DNA of 64,000 nucleotides from DATAGF01 sp963834875 (lineage in GTDB: Bacteria > Actinomycetota > Thermoleophilia > Miltoncostaeales > Miltoncostaeaceae), in contig CAWIDG010000024.1 in NCBI GenBank assembly GCA_963834875.1, positions 248,001 through 312,000 of the forward strand, read 5' to 3'. The notes beneath the pieces are model-generated. The model searched no databases and was not told where the DNA came from. It saw nothing but the letters and a program-made list of their open reading frames with translations. Position numbers and translations under genes: made by a program. Within the stretch, counting starts at the first letter, position 1. Each line of letters begins with the position of its first letter. Positions 1-11,779 of the stretch are shown in pieces.

Positions 1-302
1 AGGCGCTCGCCCAGCGAGGCGTGCACGGCGGCGTCGATCGGCTGGTTGACCGCGCCCCACCAGACCCGGTCCTCGCTGCCGGGCTCGCGGGCGATGTACT
101 TGTCCTTCGGCGCGCGCCCGGTGTGGGCGCCGGTCGAGACGACGAGCGCGCCGCCCTCGGCCAGCTCCGCGTCTCCCCCCGCGAGCGCCCGCTCGTAGAG
201 CGCGGCCACGGGGAGGTTCCACCGCACCGCGGCCCGGGGCTCGATTCCGTGGGCGTCCAGCCCCACCGCCCCGCCGCCCGCCGCCGCCGTCTCGATCGCC
301 AC
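1..302 (-). CDS. pckA: Phosphoenolpyruvate carboxykinase (ATP), N-terminal part
   Basis: Only the first 100 codons are in the window; the gene runs off the left edge. The product would convert oxaloacetate and ATP to phosphoenolpyruvate and CO2 in the cytoplasm, the first committed step of gluconeogenesis. The translation contains VVSTGAHTGRAPKDKYI, matching the conserved N-terminal substrate-binding segment of ATP-type PEPCK (STGxxTGRSPKDKF), followed by the VWWGAVNQPI segment. The GTG start at 302 is preceded by GGGGCGAGAG and lies only 10 bases after the stop of the permease gene, so the two are probably cotranscribed. Family assignment is firm; the exact start is inferred. Confidence 0.85.
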   Translation of the reverse strand, partial: MAIETAAAGGGAVGLDAHGIEPRAAVRWNLPVAALYERALAGGDAELAEGGALVVSTGAHTGRAPKDKYIAREPGSEDRVWWGAVNQPIDAAVHASLGER

Positions 303-312
303 CTCTCGCCCC

Positions 313-1500
313 CTAGAGCCTCGCGTCCGCCAGCTTCCGCTCCCCTGGCGGCCCGAGCAGCCAGTAGGCGATCGCGGGCACGATCGCCGCCGCCGGGAGC
401 GCGAGCGGAGAGCCTGCCAGGTACAGCGCCAATCCGCACGCGAAGCCCAGCCCCCACGATCCCAGGCCGATCGTCCCCCATCCCGGCCGCGGCTCGCCAC
501 CCCGCGCCACGTGGATGGCGCAGATCACCACCAGGCCGGGCGCCGCGAGGGCCATGACGGTCAGCCAGGGCAGCATGAGCTCGTCGAAGCTCGCGGCCGC
601 CAGCGCGGTGCCGGCGACGGTCACGGCGGCGAGCGCGAGGCGGTGCGAGAGCCGCGGCGCGACGTCGGCGAGGGACAGCGCGCCCGACCAGATGTTGGTC
701 AGCACGGAGCCCGTGAACCCGACCGCGACGAACAGGTACGCCACGGTCGGGCTGCCGAGGTCGCGCAGGACGTCGGCGAGGTCCCAGGTGCCCGTGGCGG
801 CGAAGAGCGCCGCCCCCGCCAGGCCGAAGGCCAGCGTCGGGACCGCCAGGCCCGCCAGGGCGCACCAGACGACCTGGCGGGTGCGGGCGAGGTCGTGGGT
901 GAAGTCGGGCGTGCGCAGCGAGAACGCCGCCCCGTAGCCGATCACCAGCGCGACGGCCGGCAGGAAGCCGATCGGGTCGCTGCCGGCCAGACCGCCCGAG
1001 AGCGTGGCGTCGCGCTCCTCGAAGGCGAGCTGGAGCCCGTAGACGGCCAGCCCTGTCGTCGCCAGGCCCGCGACGAGGGCCGACCACGAGAGCACCCCGA
1101 GGCCGAGGCCCACGACCCCGAGCATGACGGCGGCGAACAGGACCACCCCGGCGACGTCCGGGATGCCGAGGAGGCGCGCCAGGGCGACGCCGGCGACGCC
1201 GACGTTGACCCCGAACCACCCGACCATCATCGCGAGCATGACCACCGAGGCGGTGCGGCGGCTCCCCTCGCCGCCGAGCGGCCCCGCCGTCAGCGACGCC
1301 AGGGTGCGGCCGGTGCGCTGGCCGAGGATCCCCTGCCCACCGGCGAGGAGGGTCAGCAGCGCCACGCCGGTCGCCAGCGCGGCCACCAGCTCGCCGCCGC
1401 GCAGGCCCTCGCCGACGCCGCCGCCCATCATCATGGCCGCGGGGCTCGTGCCGATGCCGACCCAGGGGCCGAGCCGTCGCAGCCAGCCGTCGCGTCCCAT
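313..1500 (-). CDS. NCS1-family (purine/cytosine permease-like) transporter
   Basis: A 395-residue, very hydrophobic protein with about ten to twelve predicted membrane segments and short loops. The N-terminal segment GIGTSPAAMMMGGGVGEGL resembles the first helix of nucleobase:cation symporter-1 proteins such as CodB, which import nucleobases or related compounds with a cation. Its length is near that of CodB. It starts with ATG at 1500 and is followed after 10 bases by the PEP carboxykinase gene. The substrate cannot be read from the sequence; the family call rests on overall character and the N-terminal motif, so a different APC-superfamily transporter remains possible. Confidence 0.65.
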   Translation of the reverse strand: MGRDGWLRRLGPWVGIGTSPAAMMMGGGVGEGLRGGELVAALATGVALLTLLAGGQGILGQRTGRTLASLTAGPLGGEGSRRTASVVMLAMMVGWFGVNVGVAGVALARLLGIPDVAGVVLFAAVMLGVVGLGLGVLSWSALVAGLATTGLAVYGLQLAFEERDATLSGGLAGSDPIGFLPAVALVIGYGAAFSLRTPDFTHDLARTRQVVWCALAGLAVPTLAFGLAGAALFAATGTWDLADVLRDLGSPTVAYLFVAVGFTGSVLTNIWSGALSLADVAPRLSHRLALAAVTVAGTALAAASFDELMLPWLTVMALAAPGLVVICAIHVARGGEPRPGWGTIGLGSWGLGFACGLALYLAGSPLALPAAAIVPAIAYWLLGPPGERKLADARL

Positions 1501-1528
1501 GAGGCGGCCAATGGTAGATGGGCCCGCG

Positions 1529-1534
1529 TACGCT
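1529..1534 (+). promoter_or_regulatory. Probable -10 box (TACGCT) of a leaderless transcript
   Basis: TACGCT fits the TANNNT -10 consensus and ends six bases before the ATG at 1541, which would place the transcription start on or next to the start codon. No Shine-Dalgarno sequence is present. Other genes in this window show the same spacing. Confidence 0.4.
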
Positions 1535-1540
1535 CACGCG

Positions 1541-2120
1541 ATGCGACGGGACGAGCTCGCCGCCTTGGGCATCCAGCTGCCGGTGCTGCCGGCGATCGCC
1601 CTCGGGCCGCTGCCCGGGGCGCCGGCGTGGGCCGCCCGCCTCGCGCGGATCGGCCTCGACGTCGCGGCGAGCGGGGCGGCGCAGGACACGGCCGAGACCA
1701 TCGCGGCGGCCCGCGCGGCCGCGCCCCACCTGCCGCTGAAGGCGCGGATCGCCGACGCGGCGGCGCTCGACGGCATCGGCGGCGCTGATCGTCGAGACGC
1801 GCGGGCGCCGTGCCCGCGCGGCCACTACCGCCTGGGCCCGGACGAGGACCTCGTCGCGGCGGTCGACGGCGGCGCCGCGGAGGTGGAGGACCCCGACGAC
1901 GTCGCGCGCGCGCGTCTTGCCCGCGCCCGCGCAGGGGACGGCCTCGGCGCTCTGGGTCGCGGCCACCCCCGGCCTCGACGGCCTCCCCGAGGACGTCGCC
2001 GAGGCCAAGCTGGCGGCGCTCGTGGAGGGCGCGCGCCAGGCGCGCCTCTGGCTGGCGAAGGAGCAGTTCGACCGGGACGACCCGGGCCCGTCCTGGGGCC
2101 CGCGCGGCTACGTGACCTGA
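1541..2120 (+). CDS. Hypothetical protein of about 190 aa, reading frame interrupted
   Basis: Not recognised. A continuous protein-like sequence starts at the ATG at 1541 (MRRDELAALGIQLPVLPAIA), runs to ALDGIGG near 1785, and then can be followed only by switching frames around 1785-1800, 1815-1825 and 1905-1915, ending with a tail KEQFDRDDPGPSWGPRGYVT before the TGA at 2118-2120. Each segment has normal amino-acid composition and third-position GC, so one gene broken by several indels is more likely than several small genes. It is divergent from the permease gene. No domain, signal peptide or membrane segment is visible. The breaks could be assembly errors or true decay. Confidence 0.5.
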
Positions 2121-2952
2121 TCCGGCCGTGCCCGAGGCGCCCTCACGCGCCCCGCCGGTCCCCGACCAGCCGCGAGCCCGTCCCCAGCCGCGGCGATCAA
2201 GGAGCCATGCTCTCGCCCGAGCCGCGGATCTTGAACACGACGCGAGGCCGGCGGTGGGGGGTCCTTGACGGGAGCGGGCGGGAGGGTCACTGTGAAGGGG
2301 CGAGCGCGAGCGCACTTGGTTCCAAGTCGCTCAAGCACTCGCCGCACCGGATCGGAACGTGAACCGGATGCACCGTGGTCCGCAGGTCAGCCGCTCCAAT
2401 GCCGTCACTCGCCGGGCGAGACGCCCGGGAATCGTGACGGAGGCGCCGCACGGCGCGTCGCGGCTCACTGAGGCGGGCGCTCGGGACGACAACCGCTCGC
2501 TACCGGTCCAGAGGGGCGCCGCGGAACGGCGCGCGCACGATGGTTGACCACGCGGCCAGACGACCAGCGCCCGCACGGGCGCGGCAGCCGCAGGGCGGTG
2601 ACGCCTTTGGATGCGGCGAGAGAGGACGGTTCCTTCCCCCCGATACCCAGAGGCGTCGGGGCCGTCCGCCAACCCCACCCAATCAGGTGCCTGCGCAGGC
2701 GCCCGGAGACGAGGCCGCCGGAGCGCGGGGCACCGAGCCTAGGTGTGCCTGAGGGGTCGTCGGTGATGGTTCGGACCGGCGGCCCCTTGACAGCCCTCCT
2801 CCTCCCCGGACCGAGCGGCGGTCCAGGACGAGGGGTGAACGGTGATGGCGAGCGGCGGCCGCCGCTGGGCGGGTTCGGCAACGAGGCCTGGCGCCGGCCC
2901 GCTGCGCACGGGGGCGCAGAGCGACCCCCGCTGCCCTCAGGAGGCCAGAGCG
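2121..2952. other. Long stretch without a supported gene
   Basis: About 830 bases between the broken hypothetical gene and the Hsp20 gene. Open frames exist on both strands, but their translations are dominated by Arg, Pro and Gly and match no family I recognise. It contains a TTGACA at 2787-2792 that could be a -35 element for hsp20, but I see no matching -10 at normal spacing. No tRNA or rRNA signature was found. Confidence 0.5.
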
Positions 2953-3400
2953 ATGCTGATGCAATTCGATTCGTTCCGCGGCGAGCTTGACCGCTTGGCC
3001 GAGCAGATCATGTCGGGCGCGCGGCCGCCGCGGCCGGTTCCGATGGACGCCTACCGGCGCGGCGACGAGTTCGTGGTCTGCTTTCGACCTGCCGGGCGTG
3101 GACCCGGGGAGCATCGACCTCACCGTCGAGCAGAACATCTTGACGATCAAGGCAGAGCGGCGTTTCGAGGGCCGCGAGGGCGATCAGGTGATCGCCGCCG
3201 AGCGCCCGCACGGCGCGTTCACCCGCCAGCTGTTCCTGGGCGACACGCTCGACGCCGAGCGCCTCGAGGCCACCTACGCGACCGGGGTGCTGACGCTGCA
3301 CATCCCGGTGGCTGAGGCGGCCAAGCCCCGCAAGGTGCCGATCGCCGCGGGCGCCGACGTGCGGACGATCGAGGCTCAGGCCACCCCGGCCAAGACCTAG
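2953..3400 (+). CDS. Small heat-shock protein (Hsp20/alpha-crystallin family), one frameshift
   Basis: An ATP-independent holdase chaperone that would bind unfolding proteins in the cytoplasm. The alpha-crystallin domain is clear: FDLPGVDPGSIDLTVEQN, then LTIKAERRF, then GAFTRQLFLGDTLD and the C-terminal GVLTLHIPVAEAAKPRKVPI with the IPV and KVPI motifs typical of the family. AGGAGG at 2939-2944 sits eight bases before the ATG at 2953. The frame breaks at the TTT near 3081-3083: removing one T joins DEFVVC to FDLPGVDP and gives a protein of about 148 residues, the usual length. It converges on the STAS gene, overlapping its stop codon by three bases. Confidence 0.85.
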
Positions 3401-3900
3401 ACCGTATGAGCGCCGGACCGACTCCGGCGCTCAACACGGTCTCGGCGCGGGGCCAGGCGGCCCACCGTCGTCCTGTCCTCGCCGAAGGTGAAGGCGGAGC
3501 CGAGGCCGGCGTATCCCAGAAGGCGACGCAGGCGGGGGCTCGCGCCGACGAGACCGAGCCGACGGCCCGCCCGGTGCGCCCGGTTCCGCAGGCTCACGAG
3601 GGCGCAGATGCCGGCGGAGTCGAGAAGCCGGACTTCCGCGACGTCGACCAGCAACCGATCCGCTGCGGGGTCAAAGAACTCGATCTGGCGGACGAAGTGC
3701 GGGACCGTGTAGATGTCGAGGTTGCCCGACAGGCGGAACAGGACCGAGTCCCGGCGCCGGCGGCAGACCACCGAGAGCCGCGAGCCGCCTCCGAGCGGCT
3801 GGCGGGCCCCTTGAACGGCGACGGTGTCGGGGTGCGGTCGGGGCTCTGCGCGAAGCAGCGGTGCGTGTTGCCCCGGCGGGAGGAGGGTTGCGGATGGCAT
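3397..3900 (-). CDS. STAS-domain protein (anti-sigma factor antagonist-like)
   Basis: A 167-residue protein with a single STAS domain at about residues 45-145. The region FRLSGNLDIYTVPHFVRQI followed by LLVDVAEVRLLDSAGICALV matches the anti-sigma-antagonist fold; the serine of LLDSAG is in the position phosphorylated by partner-switching kinases in SpoIIAA/RsbV. It would therefore bind a serine-kinase anti-sigma factor and release a stress sigma factor, but no such kinase or sigma gene is adjacent. The ATG at 3900 is preceded by GGAGG. The first 40 residues and the last 20 are low complexity, so the true end may lie slightly earlier. Confidence 0.75.
   Translation of the reverse strand: MPSATLLPPGQHAPLLRAEPRPHPDTVAVQGARQPLGGGSRLSVVCRRRRDSVLFRLSGNLDIYTVPHFVRQIEFFDPAADRLLVDVAEVRLLDSAGICALVSLRNRAHRAGRRLGLVGASPRLRRLLGYAGLGSAFTFGEDRTTVGRLAPRRDRVERRSRSGAHTV
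3401..3440. terminator. Hairpin between convergent hsp20 and STAS genes
   Basis: GAGCGCCGG at 3408-3416 and CCGGCGCTC at 3424-3432 form a perfect nine-base stem with a seven-base loop, extended by an outer ACCGT/ACGGT pairing at 3401-3405 and 3436-3440. It follows the hsp20 stop directly and lies in the last codons of the STAS gene. There is no T tract. It could act on both strands. Confidence 0.5.
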
Positions 3901-4200
3901 GAGCGCCTCCGATCTACCGGCCGGTGCCGGGCGAGGCGACGGGAGGGGGCTGGGCTGGCATCAGTCCCCCCGGGTGCCGTCCGGACCGTTGCCCGTAGGG
4001 CGAAACCCCTCGTCAGTACGTCCACCCTACTCCTGTCCCGCACGCCGCGGAGGAGAACACCCGGAAAGCGCCACCTCAGCTCCGGCTATGGCAGTTGGTG
4101 CCGCCCCCGCCGGGCCGCGTACCTACGCGCGTGCCGAGCCAAGCGCGGGGCCGCTGCTGCCTGACCCTGGTGCGAGGGCGCGCGCCCGGCGACCCGCCGT
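3901..4200. other. Intergenic, no gene seen
   Basis: 300 bases upstream of the STAS gene and downstream of the next minus-strand gene. A promoter for the STAS gene is expected here. I looked for a SigB/SigF-type pair (GTTT and GGGTAT); GTTT and GGGCAA are present but only eight bases apart, too close to call. Confidence 0.4.
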
Positions 4201-4572
4201 CTACCAGAGCGCTTGGACGACCGTTCCGCTGTGCAGCGTCGCCACCGTGGCCTTCTCACTCGATGCAACCACGGCGCCGAGGTCATGCCAGTTCTGCATC
4301 GCGTCCTGCCAGTGCCGCGCTACGCCGGCGGGCGACTCGTAGTACTCGTCGAGCACGTAGATCGTCTTGCCGGTCGGCTCCGAGTTCGGGTCCAACGGGT
4401 TCGAGAGCTCCGGGCCCTTGGAGACGGTGTAGGAGAGGAGTGCCGCATCGCCCTCGCGGGGGTGCCCCTTCATCCACTCGCCGTGGCTGGCGAAGATGCG
4501 GTCCCACTCTGCCACGTCATCGGCGCCCACCGTCCACATGATGACGATGTGGGTTTTCCCCATGTTGAACAC
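4201..4572 (-). CDS. Small protein of unknown function (123 aa)
   Basis: Not recognised with confidence. It starts at a GTG at 4572 with AAAGGA eight bases upstream; an ATG three codons in is the alternative. The sequence (KTHIVIMWTVGADDVAEWDRI, then YVLDEYYESPAGVARHWQDA) alternates beta-strand and helix, with a pattern reminiscent of dimeric alpha-beta barrel proteins in which a strand-helix unit is followed by a short acidic strand and a Trp-containing helix. No signal peptide, membrane segment or metal-binding cluster is seen. The composition is less GC-biased and more balanced than its neighbours. It stands alone, with about 190 bases to the next gene upstream. Confidence 0.65.
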   Translation of the reverse strand: MFNMGKTHIVIMWTVGADDVAEWDRIFASHGEWMKGHPREGDAALLSYTVSKGPELSNPLDPNSEPTGKTIYVLDEYYESPAGVARHWQDAMQNWHDLGAVVASSEKATVATLHSGTVVQALW

Positions 4573-4760
4573 GCTGAGGTCCTTTCAGCAATCGGTTTGC
4601 CGATCCGGGGCCAGCGGCCCGGTCGCGGTCCCGAATCCCGCCGCGCCCCGAAGGCGCGCCCCAGGGTGCTCGGCGAGCGTGGCAGGCGGCCCACTCAGCA
4701 TCTGCGCATGAAGGCGGTGGAGAGCGACCCTCAACGACGTGATGGACCGCTCTCCTCGCC

Positions 4761-5156
4761 TCATCGCCCAAGAGGGTATCCCTCGTTCTCGGCACGGGCT
4801 GCGTCCTCGGCGTCCTCGGCCTGCCCAGGAGTGATGTGCCTGGCCTGGACCTGCCGCTCGCCGGCCTCGGCCTCCGCGTCGATCCGCCGCCCCAGGGTCG
4901 CATCCTGCACGACGCCCTCGAGGTAGCCGGCAAGGGCGCTCAGTCGCTCAACGCCAACCGGAACCTCCGACTCGCTGGACGGAAAGAGCGCATCGAACTC
5001 ATCGTGCAGCTCGCTGGGCAGTCCCGCGCGGGCCTGGTTTCGAATGTCGAAGTAGACGTACCGGACGGTCACGTCCCCCCGAGGGCCGGTCGCGACGGCG
5101 CGCGCCGCGTACATCAGCCGCATGGCCTTCGAAAGATCAACCACTTCGTCGCTCAC
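4761..5156 (-). CDS. Hypothetical protein (131 aa)
   Basis: Not recognised. The GTG at 5156 has a strong GAGAGGAGG upstream, which supports it as a real gene. The N-terminal half (SKAMRLMYAARAVATGPRGDVTVRYVYFDIRNQARAGLPSEL) is mixed alpha/beta. The C-terminal third is rich in Ala and Glu (ERQVQARHITPGQAEDAEDA) and probably a flexible helix. It lies 12 bases downstream of the metH stop on the same strand and may be cotranscribed with it, but nothing ties it to methionine synthesis. Confidence 0.6.
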   Translation of the reverse strand: MSDEVVDLSKAMRLMYAARAVATGPRGDVTVRYVYFDIRNQARAGLPSELHDEFDALFPSSESEVPVGVERLSALAGYLEGVVQDATLGRRIDAEAEAGERQVQARHITPGQAEDAEDAARAENEGYPLGR

Positions 5157-5168
5157 GCCGTCCTCCTC

Positions 5169-9002
<3,834 letters not shown>

Positions 9003-9009
9003 GCCGACG

Positions 9010-9015
9010 AGCCTA
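9010..9015 (-). promoter_or_regulatory. Probable -10 box (TAGGCT) for leaderless metH
   Basis: On the minus strand TAGGCT is followed by seven bases and then the GTG of metH, the spacing expected if transcription begins at the start codon. The same hexamer occurs before purM. Confidence 0.45.
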
Positions 9016-9024
9016 GCGCGCCGC

Positions 9025-9234
9025 TCAGGCCTTCTCGTCGCCCGGGGGGAACAGGTACCGCGCGATCACGGGCCCGGCCAGGATGCCCGCCAGCACGAGC
9101 CCGATCGCCGCGAAGCCCACCGCCTCGTTGTCCAGCGCCACGGCGATGACGCCCAGCACGGCGGCGAGGAGGCAGACCGCCACCAGGCGGATGGTCTTCT
9201 CCGCCCGCGGCGACAGGCGGCGCACCCATTCCAT
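9025..9234 (-). CDS. Small two-helix membrane protein (69 aa)
   Basis: A 69-residue protein with two hydrophobic segments (IRLVAVCLLAAVLGVIAVAL and FAAIGLVLAGILAGPVIARY) separated by DNEAVG, a basic N-terminus and an acidic C-terminal PPGDEKA. Its ATG overlaps the TGA of the upstream fabF by one base (TGATG), so it is translationally coupled to the fatty-acid operon. No family is recognised and there are no catalytic residues. A role in envelope lipid homeostasis is suggested only by position. Confidence 0.7.
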   Translation of the reverse strand: MEWVRRLSPRAEKTIRLVAVCLLAAVLGVIAVALDNEAVGFAAIGLVLAGILAGPVIARYLFPPGDEKA

Positions 9235-10508
9235 CACCGCTCCTCCTCGGACCGGGTCAGCACCAGGGCCGAGTTGTGCCCGCCGAGGCCGAAGGAGGTT
9301 GACATCGCCACGCGAAGGTCGGCGGGCCGGGCCGCGTTGGCGACGTGGTCGACGCCGAGGCAGGCCGGGTCGACCTCCCTCAGGTTGATCGTGGGCGGCA
9401 CGACCCCCTCGCGCAGGGCGAGCGCGGTGATGGCCGCCTCCAGCGCCCCCGTCGCGCCCATGCAGTGGCCGTGCATCGACTTGGTCGAGCTCACCGCGAC
9501 GCGCGCCGCCGCCTCCTCGCCCAGGGCGACCTTGAGCGCGCGCAGCTCGGCGGGGTCGCCGGGCTTGCTGGCCCCGCCGTGGGCGTTCACGTGGTCCACC
9601 TGGTCCGGCGAGAGCCCGGCGTCCTGGATCGCCGCGGTCATCGCGCGCGCCTGCGGCTCGCCCGTCGGGTCGGGGTCGGTGATGTGGTAGGCGTCGGCGC
9701 TGGCGCCGTAGCCCGCGAGCTCGCAGATCACGTCGGCGCCCCGCGCGCGCGCGTCGTCCAGCGGCTCCAGCACCATCACGGCCCCCGCCTCTCCGATGAG
9801 GAAGCCGTCGCGGTCGCGGTCGAAGGGCCGCGCCGCCCCGGCCGGGTCGTCGTTGCGGTGCGAGAGCACACGCATCGCGTCGAACCCGGCGACGAAGTAG
9901 GGCGTGATCAGCGTGTCGGAGCCGCCCGCGAGCATGACGCGGGCGTCCCCGCGGCGGAGCACGTCGAGCGCGACCCCGATCGCGTCGGTCCCGGCCGCGC
10001 AGGCCGTGCTGACGGCCGTCACCGGGCCGTGCAGGCCGAGCTCCATGGAGACCTGCCCGGCGCCCATGTTGGCGACGGACAGCGGGATCACGAAGGGGGA
10101 GACGCGGTCGGGGCCGCGCTCGAGCATCACGGCGTGCTGCGCCTCGCGGGAGGTCGCGCCCGAGCCCCCGTTGCCGATGATCGCCCCGATGCCCTCCCCG
10201 TCGCGGTCGATCGGCAGGCCCGCGTCGGCCACCGCCAGCCGCGCCGCGGCGACGGCGAATTGGGCGTAGCGGTCCATGCGCCGGGCCGCGCGCCGGTCCA
10301 TGAAGTCGGACGGGTCGAAGCCCTGCGCCTCGCACGCCATCCGGACGGGCAGGTCGGAGGCGTCGAAGAGCGTGATCAGGCCGGCTCCGGACCGGCCCTC
10401 GCTCGCCGAGCGCCACATCTCCTCCCGCCCGATCCCGATCGGCGAGACGACGCCGATGCCGGTGACCGCGACGCGGGTCCGGGCGCCGCGCCCGTTCACG
10501 GACGTCAC
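9234..10508 (-). CDS. fabF: Beta-ketoacyl-ACP synthase II, second copy
   Basis: Condensing enzyme that elongates acyl-ACP with malonyl-ACP. The active cysteine lies in STACAAGTDAIG near residue 168 and the second histidine in STKSMHGHCMGATG. The first histidine motif reads NAHGGASKPGD where the upstream paralogue and nearly all FabF proteins have NAHGTST, so both threonines are lost while the histidine remains. The start is a GTG at 10508 overlapping the TGA of the first fabF (GTGA); an alternative GTG lies three codons in. The C-terminus FGLGGHNSALVLTRSEEE is intact. It may be a specialised elongation enzyme, or a partner in a KS/chain-length-factor-like pair, although the cysteine is retained. 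Confidence 0.92.
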   Translation of the reverse strand: MTSVNGRGARTRVAVTGIGVVSPIGIGREEMWRSASEGRSGAGLITLFDASDLPVRMACEAQGFDPSDFMDRRAARRMDRYAQFAVAAARLAVADAGLPIDRDGEGIGAIIGNGGSGATSREAQHAVMLERGPDRVSPFVIPLSVANMGAGQVSMELGLHGPVTAVSTACAAGTDAIGVALDVLRRGDARVMLAGGSDTLITPYFVAGFDAMRVLSHRNDDPAGAARPFDRDRDGFLIGEAGAVMVLEPLDDARARGADVICELAGYGASADAYHITDPDPTGEPQARAMTAAIQDAGLSPDQVDHVNAHGGASKPGDPAELRALKVALGEEAAARVAVSSTKSMHGHCMGATGALEAAITALALREGVVPPTINLREVDPACLGVDHVANAARPADLRVAMSTSFGLGGHNSALVLTRSEEER

Positions 10509-11779
10509 GCGCCCTCCATCGCCGCGAACGCCAGCACCGCGTTGTGGCCGCCGAAGCCGAACGAGTTGGAGAGGGCCACGCGCACCGGCCCTGGGCGCGC
10601 CTCGTTCGCGACGTGGTCGACGCCCGCGCAGGCCGGGTCGAGGTCCTCCAGGTTGATGGTCGGCGGGATCGCGCCCTCGCGGATGGCGAGCGCCGTGAGC
10701 ACGGCCTCGAACCCCCCGGCCGCGCCCATCCCGTGACCGTGCATCGACTTCGTGGAGGAGACCCGCACCTCGGCGGCCCGCTCGTCGCCCAGGAGCCGGC
10801 GAATGGCGACGATCTCGACCGGGTCGCCGGCGGGGGTTGACGTGCCGTGCGCGTTCACGTAGTCGAGCTCCTCCGGGGCGAGCCCGCCGGTCTCGAGCGC
10901 CTGGCGCATCGCCGCGAGCTGCCAGCGCCCGCCGGGCTCCGGGTCGGTGAGGTGGTAGGCGTCGGCGCTGGCGCCGTACCCGCGCACCTCGCAGACGATC
11001 TCGGCCTCCCGGCCGCGGGCGTGGTCGAGGCTCTCGAGCACCAGCACGCCGGCGCCCTCCGCCGCCACGAAGCCGTCGCGGCCCGCGTCGTAGGGGCGGC
11101 TGGCGCGCTCGGGCTCGTCGTTGCGCCGCGAGAGCGCCCGGGTGGCGTCGAGGCCGGCCATGCAGAACGGGGTCACCCCCGCCTCGGCCCCGCCGGCGAG
11201 CATCACGTCGGCCGCGCCCCGCCGGATGGTCGCGGCGGCGTCGCCGATCCCGTGGTTGGCGGAGGCGCACGCGGTCACGACGGAGATGGCCGGGCCCTTC
11301 AGGCCGAACTGCATCGAGACCTGCCCCGCGGGCATGTTCACGATCATGACCGGGACCATCAGCGGCGACGACCGCTCGGGTCCGCGGTCGAGCAGCGCAC
11401 GGTGATGCTCCTCGAAGGTCTCGCTGCCGCCGTTGCCGGTCGCGATGACCGTCCCGGCGCGGTACCCGTCCCCGTCGATCTCCAGGCCCGCGTCGTCCAG
11501 GGCGAGGCGCGCGGCTGCGATCGCCATCTGGCTCGCGCGGTCCATCCGGCGCGCCGAGCGCCGGTCGACGAAGTCGCCGGGCTCGAAGTCACGGACCTCG
11601 CACGCGATCCGGCAGGCCAGGTGCGAGGCGTCGAAGCGGGTGATCGGGCCGGCGCCCGAGCGCCCGGCCAGGGCGGCGCGCCACGTGTCCTCCCAGCCGA
11701 TGCCCAGCGGGCCCACGATGCCCAGCCCGGTCACGACCACGCGGCGGCCGTTCCCCCCGCGGCCCCCGTTCGCGCTCAC
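10505..11779 (-). CDS. fabF: Beta-ketoacyl-ACP synthase II, first copy
   Basis: A 424-residue FabF with the full Cys-His-His triad: VVTACASANHGIG near residue 170, NAHGTSTPAGD near 309 and STKSMHGHGMGAAGG near 344, plus the glycine-rich end NSFGFGGHNAVL. It extends fatty-acyl chains in the cytosolic type II synthase. It starts with GTG at 11779 overlapping the fabG stop (GTGA) and is followed by a second fabF with the same kind of overlap, so the genes form a tightly coupled operon. About half of the residues are shared with the second copy, consistent with tandem duplication and divergence. Confidence 0.95.
   Translation of the reverse strand: MSANGGRGGNGRRVVVTGLGIVGPLGIGWEDTWRAALAGRSGAGPITRFDASHLACRIACEVRDFEPGDFVDRRSARRMDRASQMAIAAARLALDDAGLEIDGDGYRAGTVIATGNGGSETFEEHHRALLDRGPERSSPLMVPVMIVNMPAGQVSMQFGLKGPAISVVTACASANHGIGDAAATIRRGAADVMLAGGAEAGVTPFCMAGLDATRALSRRNDEPERASRPYDAGRDGFVAAEGAGVLVLESLDHARGREAEIVCEVRGYGASADAYHLTDPEPGGRWQLAAMRQALETGGLAPEELDYVNAHGTSTPAGDPVEIVAIRRLLGDERAAEVRVSSTKSMHGHGMGAAGGFEAVLTALAIREGAIPPTINLEDLDPACAGVDHVANEARPGPVRVALSNSFGFGGHNAVLAFAAMEGA

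Noticed and set aside
2310..2340. CTTGGTTCCAAG near 2318 as an HspR/HAIR or CIRCE operator for hsp20
   Set aside because: It does not match CTTGAGT-N7-ACTCAAG or the CIRCE half sites, and it lies over 600 bases from the gene.
2787..2815. TTGACA at 2787-2792 as a complete promoter for hsp20
   Set aside because: No -10-like hexamer at 16-18 bases downstream; kept only as a possible -35 within the intergenic note.
3985..4035. SigB/SigF-type promoter upstream of the STAS gene
   Set aside because: GTTT and GGGCAA are present on the minus strand but only eight bases apart instead of about 14-16.
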